This document shows positions 35,193 to 43,453 of a stretch of DNA of 64,000 nucleotides, piece by piece (the stretch's first letter is position 1; each line of letters begins with the position of its first letter). The stretch is from the NCBI GenBank assembly GCA_903838565.1, contig CAILZB010000111.1:1-64000 (forward strand), read 5' to 3'. The notes under the pieces are model-generated. The model saw only the letters and a list, made by a program, of their open reading frames with translations. It searched no databases and was not told where the DNA came from. Both the position numbers and the translations under genes were made by a program. The DNA is from an uncultured beta proteobacterium (GTDB lineage Bacteria; Pseudomonadota; Gammaproteobacteria; Burkholderiales; Burkholderiaceae_C).

Positions 35193-36124
35193 GCCACGGA
35201 TCCTTCGATTGGGTTAATACGTTCTGACAGGTACTTGGGCAGGTTGTCCAGACCCTCGGCGCGCAAGAGGTTGACGAAGTTGTCATCTGCAAAAAGCTTC
35301 TTCAGACCTTGAACCACGAGCAGCAGGCGTTGGTGGGCGTGCTCGGCTTTGAGGACCATTTTTCTCTGGCGGTCCACCTCTTTTTGGTACGTGCGCACCA
35401 GACCGTAGCTGGTGGCGGGAGGACTGACCATTGACAGTGATTTGGTGCCAGGACCCTGTTCCCGGCGCTTTTCGATCAGGCGCTTGGCCGCGATGATTTG
35501 GCGCCCCTTGAGCTGGCCGTTTTCGTAGGCTTCTTGCAGCATGGCGCCCAAATCAGCATCCGTGCCTTTGGCCCGCGCAATTTCCAAGGCGGTTGTCAAT
35601 GGAATGGCGCCACGTTGCACGCCCTCAATGAGTCGTTCCTCGCCCTGGTCCAGCAAAAACACGATGTCTTTGACGTATTTGGGTGACAGTCCGGTTTTCT
35701 GGATCACCACTTCGGCGCTGTAGCCGTTTTTGCGCATGATTTCAATGTCGGCCAGGATTTCCAACGGGCGATACCCACGACGGGCAATGTTTTCGGCCAG
35801 ACTCATGATGAAGGCGTCTTCATCGCTGACGTCGACCACCAGTGCCGGAATGTCAACCTCGCCCAGGCGTCGAAATGCATTCAGGCGACCCTCACCGCAG
35901 ACCAGTAGGTAACGGTCCTGGCCATCGGTTCCCTCACGCTTGGTGACGGTGATGGGCTTTTTGAGCCCGATGGTGCGGATGTTGTCTACGATTTCGTCGA
36001 ACACTTTGGCATTGCGTTCCCTGGAATTCAAAACCTCAATGCGGGCAATGGGCACCAGCGTGACTGATTCTGGGGCGTTAACCATGGTGGTCAGCGAAGG
36101 TGGTTGCAGCGGGTCGTCTTGCAT
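35189..36124 (-). CDS. ParB/RepB-like DNA-binding protein of the recombinase operon
   Basis: A 311-residue protein with a ParB N-terminal domain ('TLVPIARIEVLNSRERNAKVFDEIVDNIRTIGLKKPITV', box 'VCGEGRLNAFRRLG', 'SLAENIARRGYRPLEI'). A helix-turn-helix ('YSAEVVIQKTGLSPKYVKDIVFLL') and a RepB-type C-terminal region follow. Such proteins bind centromere-like DNA, but no ParA ATPase is present, so a role in recombination or element maintenance is possible. The start at 36124 follows GGAGCG and overlaps the recombinase gene by 47 bp; 36085 is the alternative. Confidence 0.82.
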   Translation of the reverse strand: MQDDPLQPPSLTTMVNAPESVTLVPIARIEVLNSRERNAKVFDEIVDNIRTIGLKKPITVTKREGTDGQDRYLLVCGEGRLNAFRRLGEVDIPALVVDVSDEDAFIMSLAENIARRGYRPLEILADIEIMRKNGYSAEVVIQKTGLSPKYVKDIVFLLDQGEERLIEGVQRGAIPLTTALEIARAKGTDADLGAMLQEAYENGQLKGRQIIAAKRLIEKRREQGPGTKSLSMVSPPATSYGLVRTYQKEVDRQRKMVLKAEHAHQRLLLVVQGLKKLFADDNFVNLLRAEGLDNLPKYLSERINPIEGSVA

Positions 36125-37733
36125 GGGGAGCGCTCCAGTGGTGGTTGAGATTGATCGATTGAGTCCCGCCGGCGGCGGAGACTGGGCGGGACGGCCGCAA
36201 CACCGCCATGCGGGCTGCCATACCGTAAAAGAATTCAAGGTTGTCAAAGCGAAAGTAGTCCAGACTGCTTTCCTTGTGGCTATAAATATTCAGGCTTTGC
36301 TCGGGCAAGTCCAGTCTCGGCAGCAAGAAATAGTCAAGTTCGGCCTGGTTGGCATCGTTGAGGCGAATCAGGATGGTGATGTCGGGGGCGAATTTGGCCG
36401 GGTCAAACCGAACGTGCCAGCGTCGCACGCCGGTGAGTGCCGTGTAGCAGCGTGTTAGCAGCACACAAACGACCAGCTCGCGATTGACATGCAGCAGGTC
36501 CGTTTTGGGGTCGCGCCAAACCGTCCCACCCATTTGGGCAATGGCGGCATGTGTGCGTTCAATAATCTCGGGATGCATACGGCGTATGCGCCGGTTGATC
36601 TCCTGGTATTCGAAATTGCAATGGCCAAAATAGCCCACCTGCTCGAATGCGACCTTCAGGCTGCCAAAGCGCGCCGCATAGGTTTTGCTGGTTGGCATGT
36701 CAGGGGATCGATCGATCGCCATGCTGGACAGCCATCCGGTGCGCTCTAAAAGTTGGCGCAATTTGTAAAGCAGATCTTCGTCGCTGTGGCGAACGCCTCG
36801 GGCATTCAAAATGTCCTGGGCCGTGTGGAACACATCCTTGGGAACAATGCCTTCAAAGGCGGCTTCCTTGCGAATCCACATCTCCGGGGGATTGTCAATA
36901 CTGGCGGTTTTGAGCTTGCTCGAACGCTTGTTGAAGACGTTGTTGCCAATGTATTTTTCATTGGTCAGGACGTCTTGCACCTTGGCCGAAGTCCACCGCA
37001 GCCCATGGTGCGGCAGTACGCCCAAACCATTGAGGCGCCGGGCAATTTCAATGATGGTCAGGCTTTCGTGAATGAGCCAGCCATAGATGTTGTTGACAAC
37101 CTGAATTTCGACTTCGGGGCCTGGCATCAGGATCACGCGATGGGTGCTGATGCATTTTTGCTCGCCATGTTTGAGCTCGCCTTTGACCTCACCATTTTGA
37201 TCAATCATGACCCGGCGCAATCCATAGCCGGCCGGCCCACCCTGACGGAAACCTAACTCTATGAGGCGGCACTGGCCGATAAACACCTTGGTCGAGAGTT
37301 CGCGTGAATATTCACCCGCCATGGCGCGCTTGACGCCTTTGACGATGGTGGACACCGGCGAGCCGTCGTTCTCGAACTGCTCGGCCACGTAGGTGACCTG
37401 GATGCCTTTTCGCTTTAGGACATATTCGTGGAAAGCCGCCTCGTCAGCGTCTTGAAACCGGCCCCACCGACTGACGTCGTAGACCAGCACGATGGTGAAA
37501 TCCGCAACACCGCTTTCCACATCGGAGATGAGCTTTTGCAGCGAGGCACGACCACCAATCGACAAGCCACTCTTGCCCTCATCAGCATAGGTGCGCACGA
37601 TGTCGATATTGCGCTGCAGGGCGTACTCGGCAATCTTGTCAGCCTGGTTCTGCGTCGAATACTGCTGCTGGTCAGTCGACATCCGCACGTACTGCGCGGC
37701 GCGAAATCTTTTGGCTTCAGGCGCGGTGGTCAT
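36078..37733 (-). CDS. Large serine recombinase
   Basis: A 551-residue site-specific recombinase. The resolvase-type catalytic domain (about 10-165) has Ser19 in 'AAQYVRMSTDQQQYSTQNQ', Arg in 'VYDVSRWGRFQDADE', and a recombinase domain 'PAGYGLRRVMIDQ...NGLGVLPHHGLRWTSAKVQDVLTNEKYIGN' (about 185-290). Most relatives carry a Cys-rich zinc ribbon; none is evident here, and the C-terminal 150 residues are of unknown type. It heads an operon with two ParB-like genes. The active-site residues suggest a working enzyme. Confidence 0.85.
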   Translation of the reverse strand: MTTAPEAKRFRAAQYVRMSTDQQQYSTQNQADKIAEYALQRNIDIVRTYADEGKSGLSIGGRASLQKLISDVESGVADFTIVLVYDVSRWGRFQDADEAAFHEYVLKRKGIQVTYVAEQFENDGSPVSTIVKGVKRAMAGEYSRELSTKVFIGQCRLIELGFRQGGPAGYGLRRVMIDQNGEVKGELKHGEQKCISTHRVILMPGPEVEIQVVNNIYGWLIHESLTIIEIARRLNGLGVLPHHGLRWTSAKVQDVLTNEKYIGNNVFNKRSSKLKTASIDNPPEMWIRKEAAFEGIVPKDVFHTAQDILNARGVRHSDEDLLYKLRQLLERTGWLSSMAIDRSPDMPTSKTYAARFGSLKVAFEQVGYFGHCNFEYQEINRRIRRMHPEIIERTHAAIAQMGGTVWRDPKTDLLHVNRELVVCVLLTRCYTALTGVRRWHVRFDPAKFAPDITILIRLNDANQAELDYFLLPRLDLPEQSLNIYSHKESSLDYFRFDNLEFFYGMAARMAVLRPSRPVSAAGGTQSINLNHHWSAPHARRPAATTFADHHG

Positions 37734-37835
37734 GGATGTTGTCTTAATACTTGCCTTGCATAAATTGTAGTTGATAAATTATCAGAGTCAAGATATGATA
37801 ATAAATGAAGGTAAGTAGTGAGGCAGAATTAGCCG
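37734..37835. promoter_or_regulatory. AT-rich divergent promoter region with a 13-bp dyad
   Basis: The 102 bp between the two divergent recombinase genes is strikingly AT-rich for this genome. It holds a perfect TGATA-AAT-TATCA dyad at 37772-37784 and a nearby GATAATAAAT. It may serve as promoter for both genes and as an operator or recombination site. No att core can be proved without an empty-site comparison. Confidence 0.45.
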
Positions 37836-38387
37836 ATGAAAGTCGGGTACATGCGGCACGCCGGTGTCGACCTCAAACGCATGGATACGCAGTTGGCGGC
37901 CTTGCAGGCTGCTGGCTGTGAGGCGGTCTATACCGACGATGCTGCAAGCAGGGGTGCCAAGCTGGTGGCAGCCCTTGGCAGCCTGACCCCAGGCGACACC
38001 TTGATAGTGACAAAATTTGATCGACTGGGTAAAACGATCAGAGGTGTGGTGGATTTGCTGAACCAATTGGCATCAAGATCGGTCACATTCGTGGCCATCG
38101 AAGATGGAGTGGACACCGGCACTGCAGAGGGCCGCTACCTGCTTGGCGTGATGGGCAGACTGGCCCTGATGGACAAAGCCCTCGTCAACGAGCGGACCAA
38201 ACTGTCTCTGGCCATCGCCAAGGAAAAGGGCCGCACAGGCGGCCGACCCATCGCACTTACCCAAGAAAAAATGGATGAGGCGAAAAAGCTGATTGACGGC
38301 GGCATGCCGGTGCGCGCCGTGGCCAAGATCGTTGGCTCCAGCCAAGCGACGTTGTACAGGCTGCTGGGAGCGAAGGCAAGAAGCTGA
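37836..38387 (+). CDS. Resolvase/invertase-family protein lacking the catalytic serine
   Basis: A 183-residue protein with the full resolvase layout: 'QLAALQAAGCEAVYTDDA', 'GDTLIVTKFDRLGKTIRGVVDLLNQL', 'EDGVDTGTAEGRYLLGVMGRLALMDKALVNERT' and a C-terminal Hin-type helix-turn-helix ('MPVRAVAKIVGSSQATLYRLL'). At the N-terminus, where relatives read Y-x-R-V-S-T, it reads YMRHAG, so the nucleophile Ser is Ala9. Strand cleavage should be lost while DNA binding may remain. It could be a regulator or a decaying enzyme. Confidence 0.8.
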   Translation: MKVGYMRHAGVDLKRMDTQLAALQAAGCEAVYTDDAASRGAKLVAALGSLTPGDTLIVTKFDRLGKTIRGVVDLLNQLASRSVTFVAIEDGVDTGTAEGRYLLGVMGRLALMDKALVNERTKLSLAIAKEKGRTGGRPIALTQEKMDEAKKLIDGGMPVRAVAKIVGSSQATLYRLLGAKARS

Positions 38388-38419
38388 TGGGTTTGGTGGC
38401 TTGCCCCCCCCACTGCGAA

Positions 38420-39490
38420 TCAGCCAGATCGGCGGCGGGAGGAGATGGTAGAAACCGGTGTCTCCTCTGTTATTCGCGACCGGTACCCCATTGGATTTTG
38501 ACTTTGCCAGCGCCAAGCGTCGGCGCACATCGCCGCCAAGTCGCGCTGCGCACGCCATCCCAACAGCGACCAGGCCAGCGCCGGGTCGGCGTAACAGGAA
38601 GCAATGTCACCGGCGCGGCGCGGCGCAAATTGGAGCGGCACGGACTTGCCACTGGCTTGCTCGAAGGCGCGCACCATGTCCAGCACGCTGTAGCCCACAC
38701 CCGTTCCCAAATTCACCGCTAGGCACTGCGGTGCCTGCTGCAGCCGTTCCAATGCCAGCACATGTCCCAGGGCCAGATCGACCACATGGATGTAGTCGCG
38801 CACGCCAGTTCCGTCCGGCGTGGCGTAGTCGTTTCCCCACACGTTCAGAAACTCGCGTCGGCCCACGGCCACCTGGGCCACGAACGGCAGCAGGTTGTTG
38901 GGCGCGCCCTGCGGGTCCTCGCCGATCAGGCCGCTGGCGTGTGCGCCCACCGGATTGAAGTAGCGCAGGATGCCGATGCGCCAAGTGGCATCGCTTTGAA
39001 ACAGGTCGCGCAGTAGGCCCTCGATCACGAGCTTGGTCTGGCCATAGGGATTGGTGGCACCAACGGGGTGATCCTCTGTCAGCGGCAAGCGTTGCGGGTC
39101 CCCATACACCGTCGCCGACGAACTGAACACCAGCGTCTTGACACCGCACTCGCCCATGGCTTCGAGCAAGCGCACGGTACCCACGACGTTGTTGTCGTAG
39201 TAGGCCAAGGGGTTCGCCACCGACTCGCCCACCGCCTTCAAGCCTGCAAAATGAATCACCGCGCTTGCGCCGCCGTCGCGCAACGCCCTCACCAGAGCCG
39301 CGCGGTCACGAATATCGCCTTGCACAAAGTTCACCGCCATCCCGGTGATGCGCTGCACGCGCGCCAGCGACTCCTGCTGACTGTTGCACAGATTGTCGAA
39401 CACCGTGACCTCGTGACCCGCAGCGAGCAGCTCTACACAGGCGTGCGATCCGATATAGCCGGCGCCGCCGGTAACAAATATTTTGGTCAT
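38420..39490 (-). CDS. galE: UDP-glucose 4-epimerase
   Basis: A 356-residue short-chain dehydrogenase-type epimerase. NAD site 'VTGGAGYIGSHACVELL' (residues 6-22), catalytic Ser-x-x-Tyr-x-x-x-Lys in 'SSSATVYGDPQ...NPYGQTKLVIEGLL', and 'GTGVRDYIHVVDLALGH'. It makes UDP-galactose for polysaccharide. Normal GalE ends near 'WRWQSQNPMGY'. Here about 20 further residues (SRITEETPV...) are read from sequence past ~38485, so the original stop is probably lost at the junction with the recombinase region. Activity is likely kept. Confidence 0.88.
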   Translation of the reverse strand: MTKIFVTGGAGYIGSHACVELLAAGHEVTVFDNLCNSQQESLARVQRITGMAVNFVQGDIRDRAALVRALRDGGASAVIHFAGLKAVGESVANPLAYYDNNVVGTVRLLEAMGECGVKTLVFSSSATVYGDPQRLPLTEDHPVGATNPYGQTKLVIEGLLRDLFQSDATWRIGILRYFNPVGAHASGLIGEDPQGAPNNLLPFVAQVAVGRREFLNVWGNDYATPDGTGVRDYIHVVDLALGHVLALERLQQAPQCLAVNLGTGVGYSVLDMVRAFEQASGKSVPLQFAPRRAGDIASCYADPALAWSLLGWRAQRDLAAMCADAWRWQSQNPMGYRSRITEETPVSTISSRRRSG

Positions 39491-39505
39491 GATATGGGGT
39501 ACAAA

Positions 39506-39572
39506 TTTTGGTCAGATTCCAATTATTTTCATAAATGACACTCAAGCAATTAATTGGAATCTGACCCAAATT
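39506..39572. repeat. Inverted pair of the GGTCAGATTCCAA repeat
   Basis: GGTCAGATTCCAATTA at 39510-39525 and its exact complement TAATTGGAATCTGACC at 39551-39566 form a 16-bp perfect stem with a 25-base loop. It fills the gap between galE and the flippase gene and supplies the flippase stop codon. A third copy lies at 43425-43453. The motif resembles dispersed repeats seen near gene ends in betaproteobacteria. Confidence 0.7.
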
Positions 39573-40764
39573 GACGTTTGCCAAGCAGCCAAGAACTTAA
39601 GCCCAAAAGCGCAAGGGTGGACACGCCGCCCAGCCACGCTGCATGGGTGGCAGCGTCCGGCGAATAGCCAACCAGCCACGGCGCGAGCAGCACCAGAAGT
39701 TGCAAGGCGTCAAATCCTATTGCTGCATAAGAAAACGCGCTGGCCCGCCCCTGCTGAAATGGCAGATGGCTGCAGGCCGCCAGCATACAGGCGCTGGCTT
39801 GCCACAGTGCCACGGGAATCACATAGGGCAACAAGCCGGACCAGGACGCCGTGAGCCACTGCAATTGCACGGCAGCCATACAGATTAATCCAAGCGCGGC
39901 TGTTGCAGCTGCACCGAGCAAACCGACCCATAGCGGCGAGGTATGGCGACGCGCGCCCTGCGCCAACAACACCTGAGCCCAGGCGGCATGAATCGTTGCG
40001 GGCACAAATCCCAGCACCCGCAGCAATGCCGTCAGATAACCCGCCTGCGCAGCGCCATGGCTGCGCTGCCACACCAGCACCAGCGCGACCCCCGTGAGCG
40101 CATCGGCACTGGTGTGCATTAGGCGCAGGAAGGCACTGCGGTTGTCCGCCTGCGTCGGTGCGGGCGTGAGGCCTGCGTCCTTGTTGACCGGAACCCCGTC
40201 CGAGTTGCGTGCCTGCAGCAACCACAGGGCACCCACGGCATAACCGGCGGCCGCCGCCAGCAGCAAACTGGTGCTTCCCGCCTGCGGCCACTTCATGCCC
40301 ACGGCACCTGCTACGGCCGCCGCCACCACAGGCGGCAGGGCTCGCCCCCAGGCCGTGGACCGGGTTGAGGCGCGCCTCAGCGTCAAAGGCTGCGCCAGAT
40401 ACCAGCCGAGTTGAAGCAGCGCCAGCAGCGCCGCCCAAGCCAGCACTTGAGTGGCTTGCAAAAGGCCGCTGAGCACCACGCCTAACCACGCCAGTGGCAG
40501 CAGCAATGTCCAGCGCTTCAGACTCTCCCCCAGCGCCGCGCGCAGTGCCTGCACGGCGGGCAAATGCATGTCGGCCAGCAATTTGAGCGGACTCTGCGCC
40601 AGCGCCAAGGTCATCCAGAAAAATGCGATCTGGCTGATCACCGAAAACTCGCCCACGGCCTGCGGCGCAAACAGTCGCAGCATCACCAGGCTGAACGCCA
40701 CCTGCGCGCCCAGCGACACGGCGCTGGCCAGGGCAATGGGGAGCGAAGCGCGCGGCAGCTTCAT
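39550..40764 (-). CDS. Polysaccharide flippase-like membrane protein
   Basis: A 404-residue, very hydrophobic protein with about ten to twelve membrane segments, starting 'LPIALASAVSLGAQVAFSLVMLRLFAPQAVGEFSVISQIAFF'. This resembles the N-terminal helices of MOP-superfamily Wzx/oligosaccharide flippases, which move lipid-linked units across the inner membrane. Its last residues GSDSN and stop are encoded by the inverted repeat, so the native C-terminus may be altered. The start overlaps the upstream glycosyltransferase by ATGA. Confidence 0.65.
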   Translation of the reverse strand: MKLPRASLPIALASAVSLGAQVAFSLVMLRLFAPQAVGEFSVISQIAFFWMTLALAQSPLKLLADMHLPAVQALRAALGESLKRWTLLLPLAWLGVVLSGLLQATQVLAWAALLALLQLGWYLAQPLTLRRASTRSTAWGRALPPVVAAAVAGAVGMKWPQAGSTSLLLAAAAGYAVGALWLLQARNSDGVPVNKDAGLTPAPTQADNRSAFLRLMHTSADALTGVALVLVWQRSHGAAQAGYLTALLRVLGFVPATIHAAWAQVLLAQGARRHTSPLWVGLLGAAATAALGLICMAAVQLQWLTASWSGLLPYVIPVALWQASACMLAACSHLPFQQGRASAFSYAAIGFDALQLLVLLAPWLVGYSPDAATHAAWLGGVSTLALLGLSSWLLGKRQFGSDSN

Positions 40765-41681
40765 GCTTGCAGGCCAAGCTGGTGCCAGACGTTCAAGCCA
40801 GCCAGCAAGCGGGGCCAGGCCAGCGTGCGCATATCGGGCACGATACAGCGCTGCTGATCCCGTGCCGGCCCGAGAAGCTCAGCATAAGAGGCAGCTTCTG
40901 TATCGAACGGAATGTAGGCAAAGCGCGCGCCGTGCCGCTGTTCGAACTCGCGCACCCAGGCGTAGTCGGTCGACACCACCGGCAGACCTGCGGCGCAATA
41001 CTCCAGCAACTTAGTCGAGGTTTGGCGCGTGTAGGGCAACTGGTCCGGCACCAGGTTCAAGCCATAGCGGGCCCGCCCCAACTGTGCCGGCACATCGCTG
41101 TGGGGAACGCGGCCGGTGACGCTCAGCTTGGCATGCAGCTTCAATTGACGGCCGAGGTCCTCAGGCAAGTCGCCTACCAGCAGCACGCTTTTTCCCGCCT
41201 GCGCAATGCCCTCGAACACCGGCAGGAAATGCTGCAGCCGCCGCATCTCGCCCAGGTACACGAAGTCAAACTCTGCTTCACCCGAGCCCGGCATCACCTC
41301 GAAAAATTCCGGCGCGATGCCCATATCGCGAAACTCGTACGGCACGGCGTCGGCAAACCCCATGCGGCGACGCACCCATTCGTTCTGAAAAATCCGGTAC
41401 TGCGGCCGCGGCTGACGCACGCGCTTGATGCGGTCTTTCAGCCAAGCCAGCGGCGGCACCGAAGTCGAGGCGTACTCGTGAATGTGAAAGGCCGCGGGAT
41501 AGCGCTTCGCCAGGTCGCTGCTCAGCTGCCCGCACATCCACCACAGTACCGCCGCGTCTCTCGGCACGGTGTCGATTTGGCGATGTATCTGAGCCTCGTG
41601 GCCGGCGGCTCGAACGAACGCAGCGTAGGCCTGTAACTCGGGCAGGTAGGCGGTGCCCAGATGCACGAAATGGATCAGCAT
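40761..41681 (-). CDS. Glycosyltransferase (GT-B type)
   Basis: A 306-residue protein with an N-terminal 'LIHFVHLGTAYLPELQAYAAFVRAAG' domain and a C-terminal nucleotide-sugar domain: 'FDFVYLGEMRRLQHFLPVFEGIAQAGKSVLLVGD', 'GRVPHSDVPAQLGRARYGLNLVPDQLPYTRQTSTKLLEYCAAGLPVVSTDY'. The last block is the donor-binding E-x7-E-like region of GT4/GT1 enzymes. The ATG at 41681 was chosen because upstream residues are low-complexity out-of-frame sequence. It overlaps its neighbours on both sides, so it is operonic. Confidence 0.75.
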   Translation of the reverse strand: MLIHFVHLGTAYLPELQAYAAFVRAAGHEAQIHRQIDTVPRDAAVLWWMCGQLSSDLAKRYPAAFHIHEYASTSVPPLAWLKDRIKRVRQPRPQYRIFQNEWVRRRMGFADAVPYEFRDMGIAPEFFEVMPGSGEAEFDFVYLGEMRRLQHFLPVFEGIAQAGKSVLLVGDLPEDLGRQLKLHAKLSVTGRVPHSDVPAQLGRARYGLNLVPDQLPYTRQTSTKLLEYCAAGLPVVSTDYAWVREFEQRHGARFAYIPFDTEAASYAELLGPARDQQRCIVPDMRTLAWPRLLAGLNVWHQLGLQA

Positions 41682-42697
41682 CGCTGCGCCGCCTCTTGCA
41701 AAACAGTCTGCCAGGCCCGCACAAAATCCTGCACATGATGCTGCGACAGCACGCGCGCCATGTCGGCCTGCACCTGCTGGCGCGGCATGGCCCACACTGC
41801 CAGCACGGTATCGGCCAGGGCCTGCGCCGACGCCTCGCGTGCCAGCAGATAGGGCGCATCCACACCGATCACTTCCTGCAATGCCGCAATCGGTAAACCC
41901 ACGCAGGGAACACCCATGGTGAACGACTCCAGCAGCGACATCGGGCAACCTTCATATCGAGACGCAAGCAAGGTCATATGCCACGGCGTGTACAGACCCG
42001 GGCCATGCGCTTGCGCTCCTGCCAGCGTCAAACGGCCGCTCGACAGCAGGTCGGCTCCGGCCTGACGCATCTCGTCGCGAAGCGGGCCGTCGCCCACCAG
42101 CGTCAGCCGAAATTGCACCGGGAGCAGGCGCAACATGTCCAGCAAAAGCTGAGGTCGTTTCTCCTGCGACAAGCGCCCGATGTAAGCCAGTTGCGGCGTC
42201 GCAGTCGCCGCCTCGGCAGCCCACAAACTGTTCGCCGGCAATGGAATGGGAGCCACCACATTTGGAATCACGGCGCCGTGCTGATGCGCAGCCAACGGCC
42301 GCTGCATGAAGCGTTCAAACGAATCACGCGAAGCCCGCGAGACAAACACAAACTGCCGCAAGCGGCGGTAAAGCCAGTGCAGCCACGCGCGCTTGAAGGC
42401 GGACGCATGCGCCTGCGCCAGCACCTCGAACACCGGACCATGCACCCATGCCACCACCGGCTTGCGCAGCATCAGACCCAGCGCCAAGCCCACGTAAGCA
42501 GGCTTGAAATTGTGGCTGGCCAGAATCACGTCACACTTTCTGGCCGCGCTCAGTCGCTCATGCCAGCCGCAGCGATTTAGCTCCAGTTGCGTGACCTGCC
42601 AGTCCTGTTGCCAAAGGGCCTGGCAAAGGGTGTTTGAAATCGTGCTCACGCCGCCGCTGGCCTGGTCTTCTTGCAGCAGCAGAACGCGCAGTTTCAC
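41675..42697 (-). CDS. Family 4 glycosyltransferase
   Basis: A 340-residue GT-B enzyme. It starts 'LRVLLLQEDQASGGVSTISNTLCQALWQQ' with the usual Gly-rich acceptor loop. The donor domain has 'PQLAYIGRLSQEKRPQLLLDMLRLL' and 'SRYEGCPMSLLESFTMGVPCVGLPI', where the E-G-x-P-x-x-L-x-E motif binds the nucleotide sugar. It is the first gene of the leftward flippase-directed operon and is divergent from the methyltransferase, 33 bp away. Its sugar donor is unknown. Confidence 0.83.
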   Translation of the reverse strand: MKLRVLLLQEDQASGGVSTISNTLCQALWQQDWQVTQLELNRCGWHERLSAARKCDVILASHNFKPAYVGLALGLMLRKPVVAWVHGPVFEVLAQAHASAFKRAWLHWLYRRLRQFVFVSRASRDSFERFMQRPLAAHQHGAVIPNVVAPIPLPANSLWAAEAATATPQLAYIGRLSQEKRPQLLLDMLRLLPVQFRLTLVGDGPLRDEMRQAGADLLSSGRLTLAGAQAHGPGLYTPWHMTLLASRYEGCPMSLLESFTMGVPCVGLPIAALQEVIGVDAPYLLAREASAQALADTVLAVWAMPRQQVQADMARVLSQHHVQDFVRAWQTVLQEAAQRC

Positions 42698-42730
42698 GAA
42701 AGGGGCGGTGGTGATGTTGATAATGGCAGG

Positions 42731-43450
42731 ATGAAACAGATCGATAGCTTCTTGACAGGCGAGTCATTCAGTGACGACCTTCCCTACCGGCCCCAAATTA
42801 TCAGTCATTACGAACCACGCGGCGATGTGCTGGTGCAGTGGGTCGCTGGCCGGCGCGTATTGCATGTGGGCTTTGCCGACCACGTGCCGCTAATCGCCAG
42901 CCGCGTGGCCGACGGCAGCTGGCTGCATGCCCGCCTCACGGCCAGCGCCGCTGCGTGCCTCGGCATCGATATCAATGCGCAAGCCGTCACAACAGCCCGC
43001 AGCCTGGGTTTCGAGAACGTGTGCGAGCTCGACATCTTTTCACCGCCGGCCGCAGCGATGTTGGTCGAGTTCAAACCCGACCTGGTGCTGGTGCCCGACG
43101 TGATCGAACATTTACCAGACCCCGCCGCGTTCCTGCGGCGCCTGGCGCAGTGCCTGCCTCATGCCGAATTCGTCGTCACCGTGCCCAACGCCCTGTCGCT
43201 GCGCAACGCGGTGCAGGCGCTGGGTGGCGTGGAACGCATCAACACCGATCACCGCGCGTGGTTCTCGGCCTTCACCCTGCTCAAGGTGCTGGCTGATGCC
43301 GGGCTGCAGCCACAGAGTCTGCATGGCTGCGCGGTATCGGCCTCGGGCGCGCTCAAAGGTCGGCTGTTGCGCGCCCTCACGCATTGGAACCCGATCTGGT
43401 CGGATGTATTGCTGGTGCGGGCCAAATTATTGGGGTCAGATTCCAAATAA
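42731..43450 (+). CDS. Class I SAM-dependent methyltransferase
   Basis: A 239-residue Rossmann methyltransferase with motif I 'RRVLHVGFADHVPLIA', the acidic post-I 'ACLGIDINAQAV' and 'PDLVLVPDVIEHLPDPAAFLRRLAQCLPHAEFVVTVPNALSL', as in the glycan- and lipid-modifying group. It faces the opposite way to the other polysaccharide genes. Its C-terminal LGSDSK and stop come from the repeat copy at 43425-43453, and its stop abuts that of the convergent fusion gene. It probably methylates a sugar. Confidence 0.75.
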   Translation: MKQIDSFLTGESFSDDLPYRPQIISHYEPRGDVLVQWVAGRRVLHVGFADHVPLIASRVADGSWLHARLTASAAACLGIDINAQAVTTARSLGFENVCELDIFSPPAAAMLVEFKPDLVLVPDVIEHLPDPAAFLRRLAQCLPHAEFVVTVPNALSLRNAVQALGGVERINTDHRAWFSAFTLLKVLADAGLQPQSLHGCAVSASGALKGRLLRALTHWNPIWSDVLLVRAKLLGSDSK

Positions 43451-43453
43451 TTA
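43425..43453. repeat. Third copy of the GGTCAGATTCCAA repeat, spanning two stops
   Basis: AATTATTGG then GGTCAGATTCCAA then ATAATTA; the flanking AATTATT/AATAATT arms are complementary. The stop codons of two convergent genes (43448-43450 and 43451-43453) both lie inside it. The core matches 39511-39523. Confidence 0.68.
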
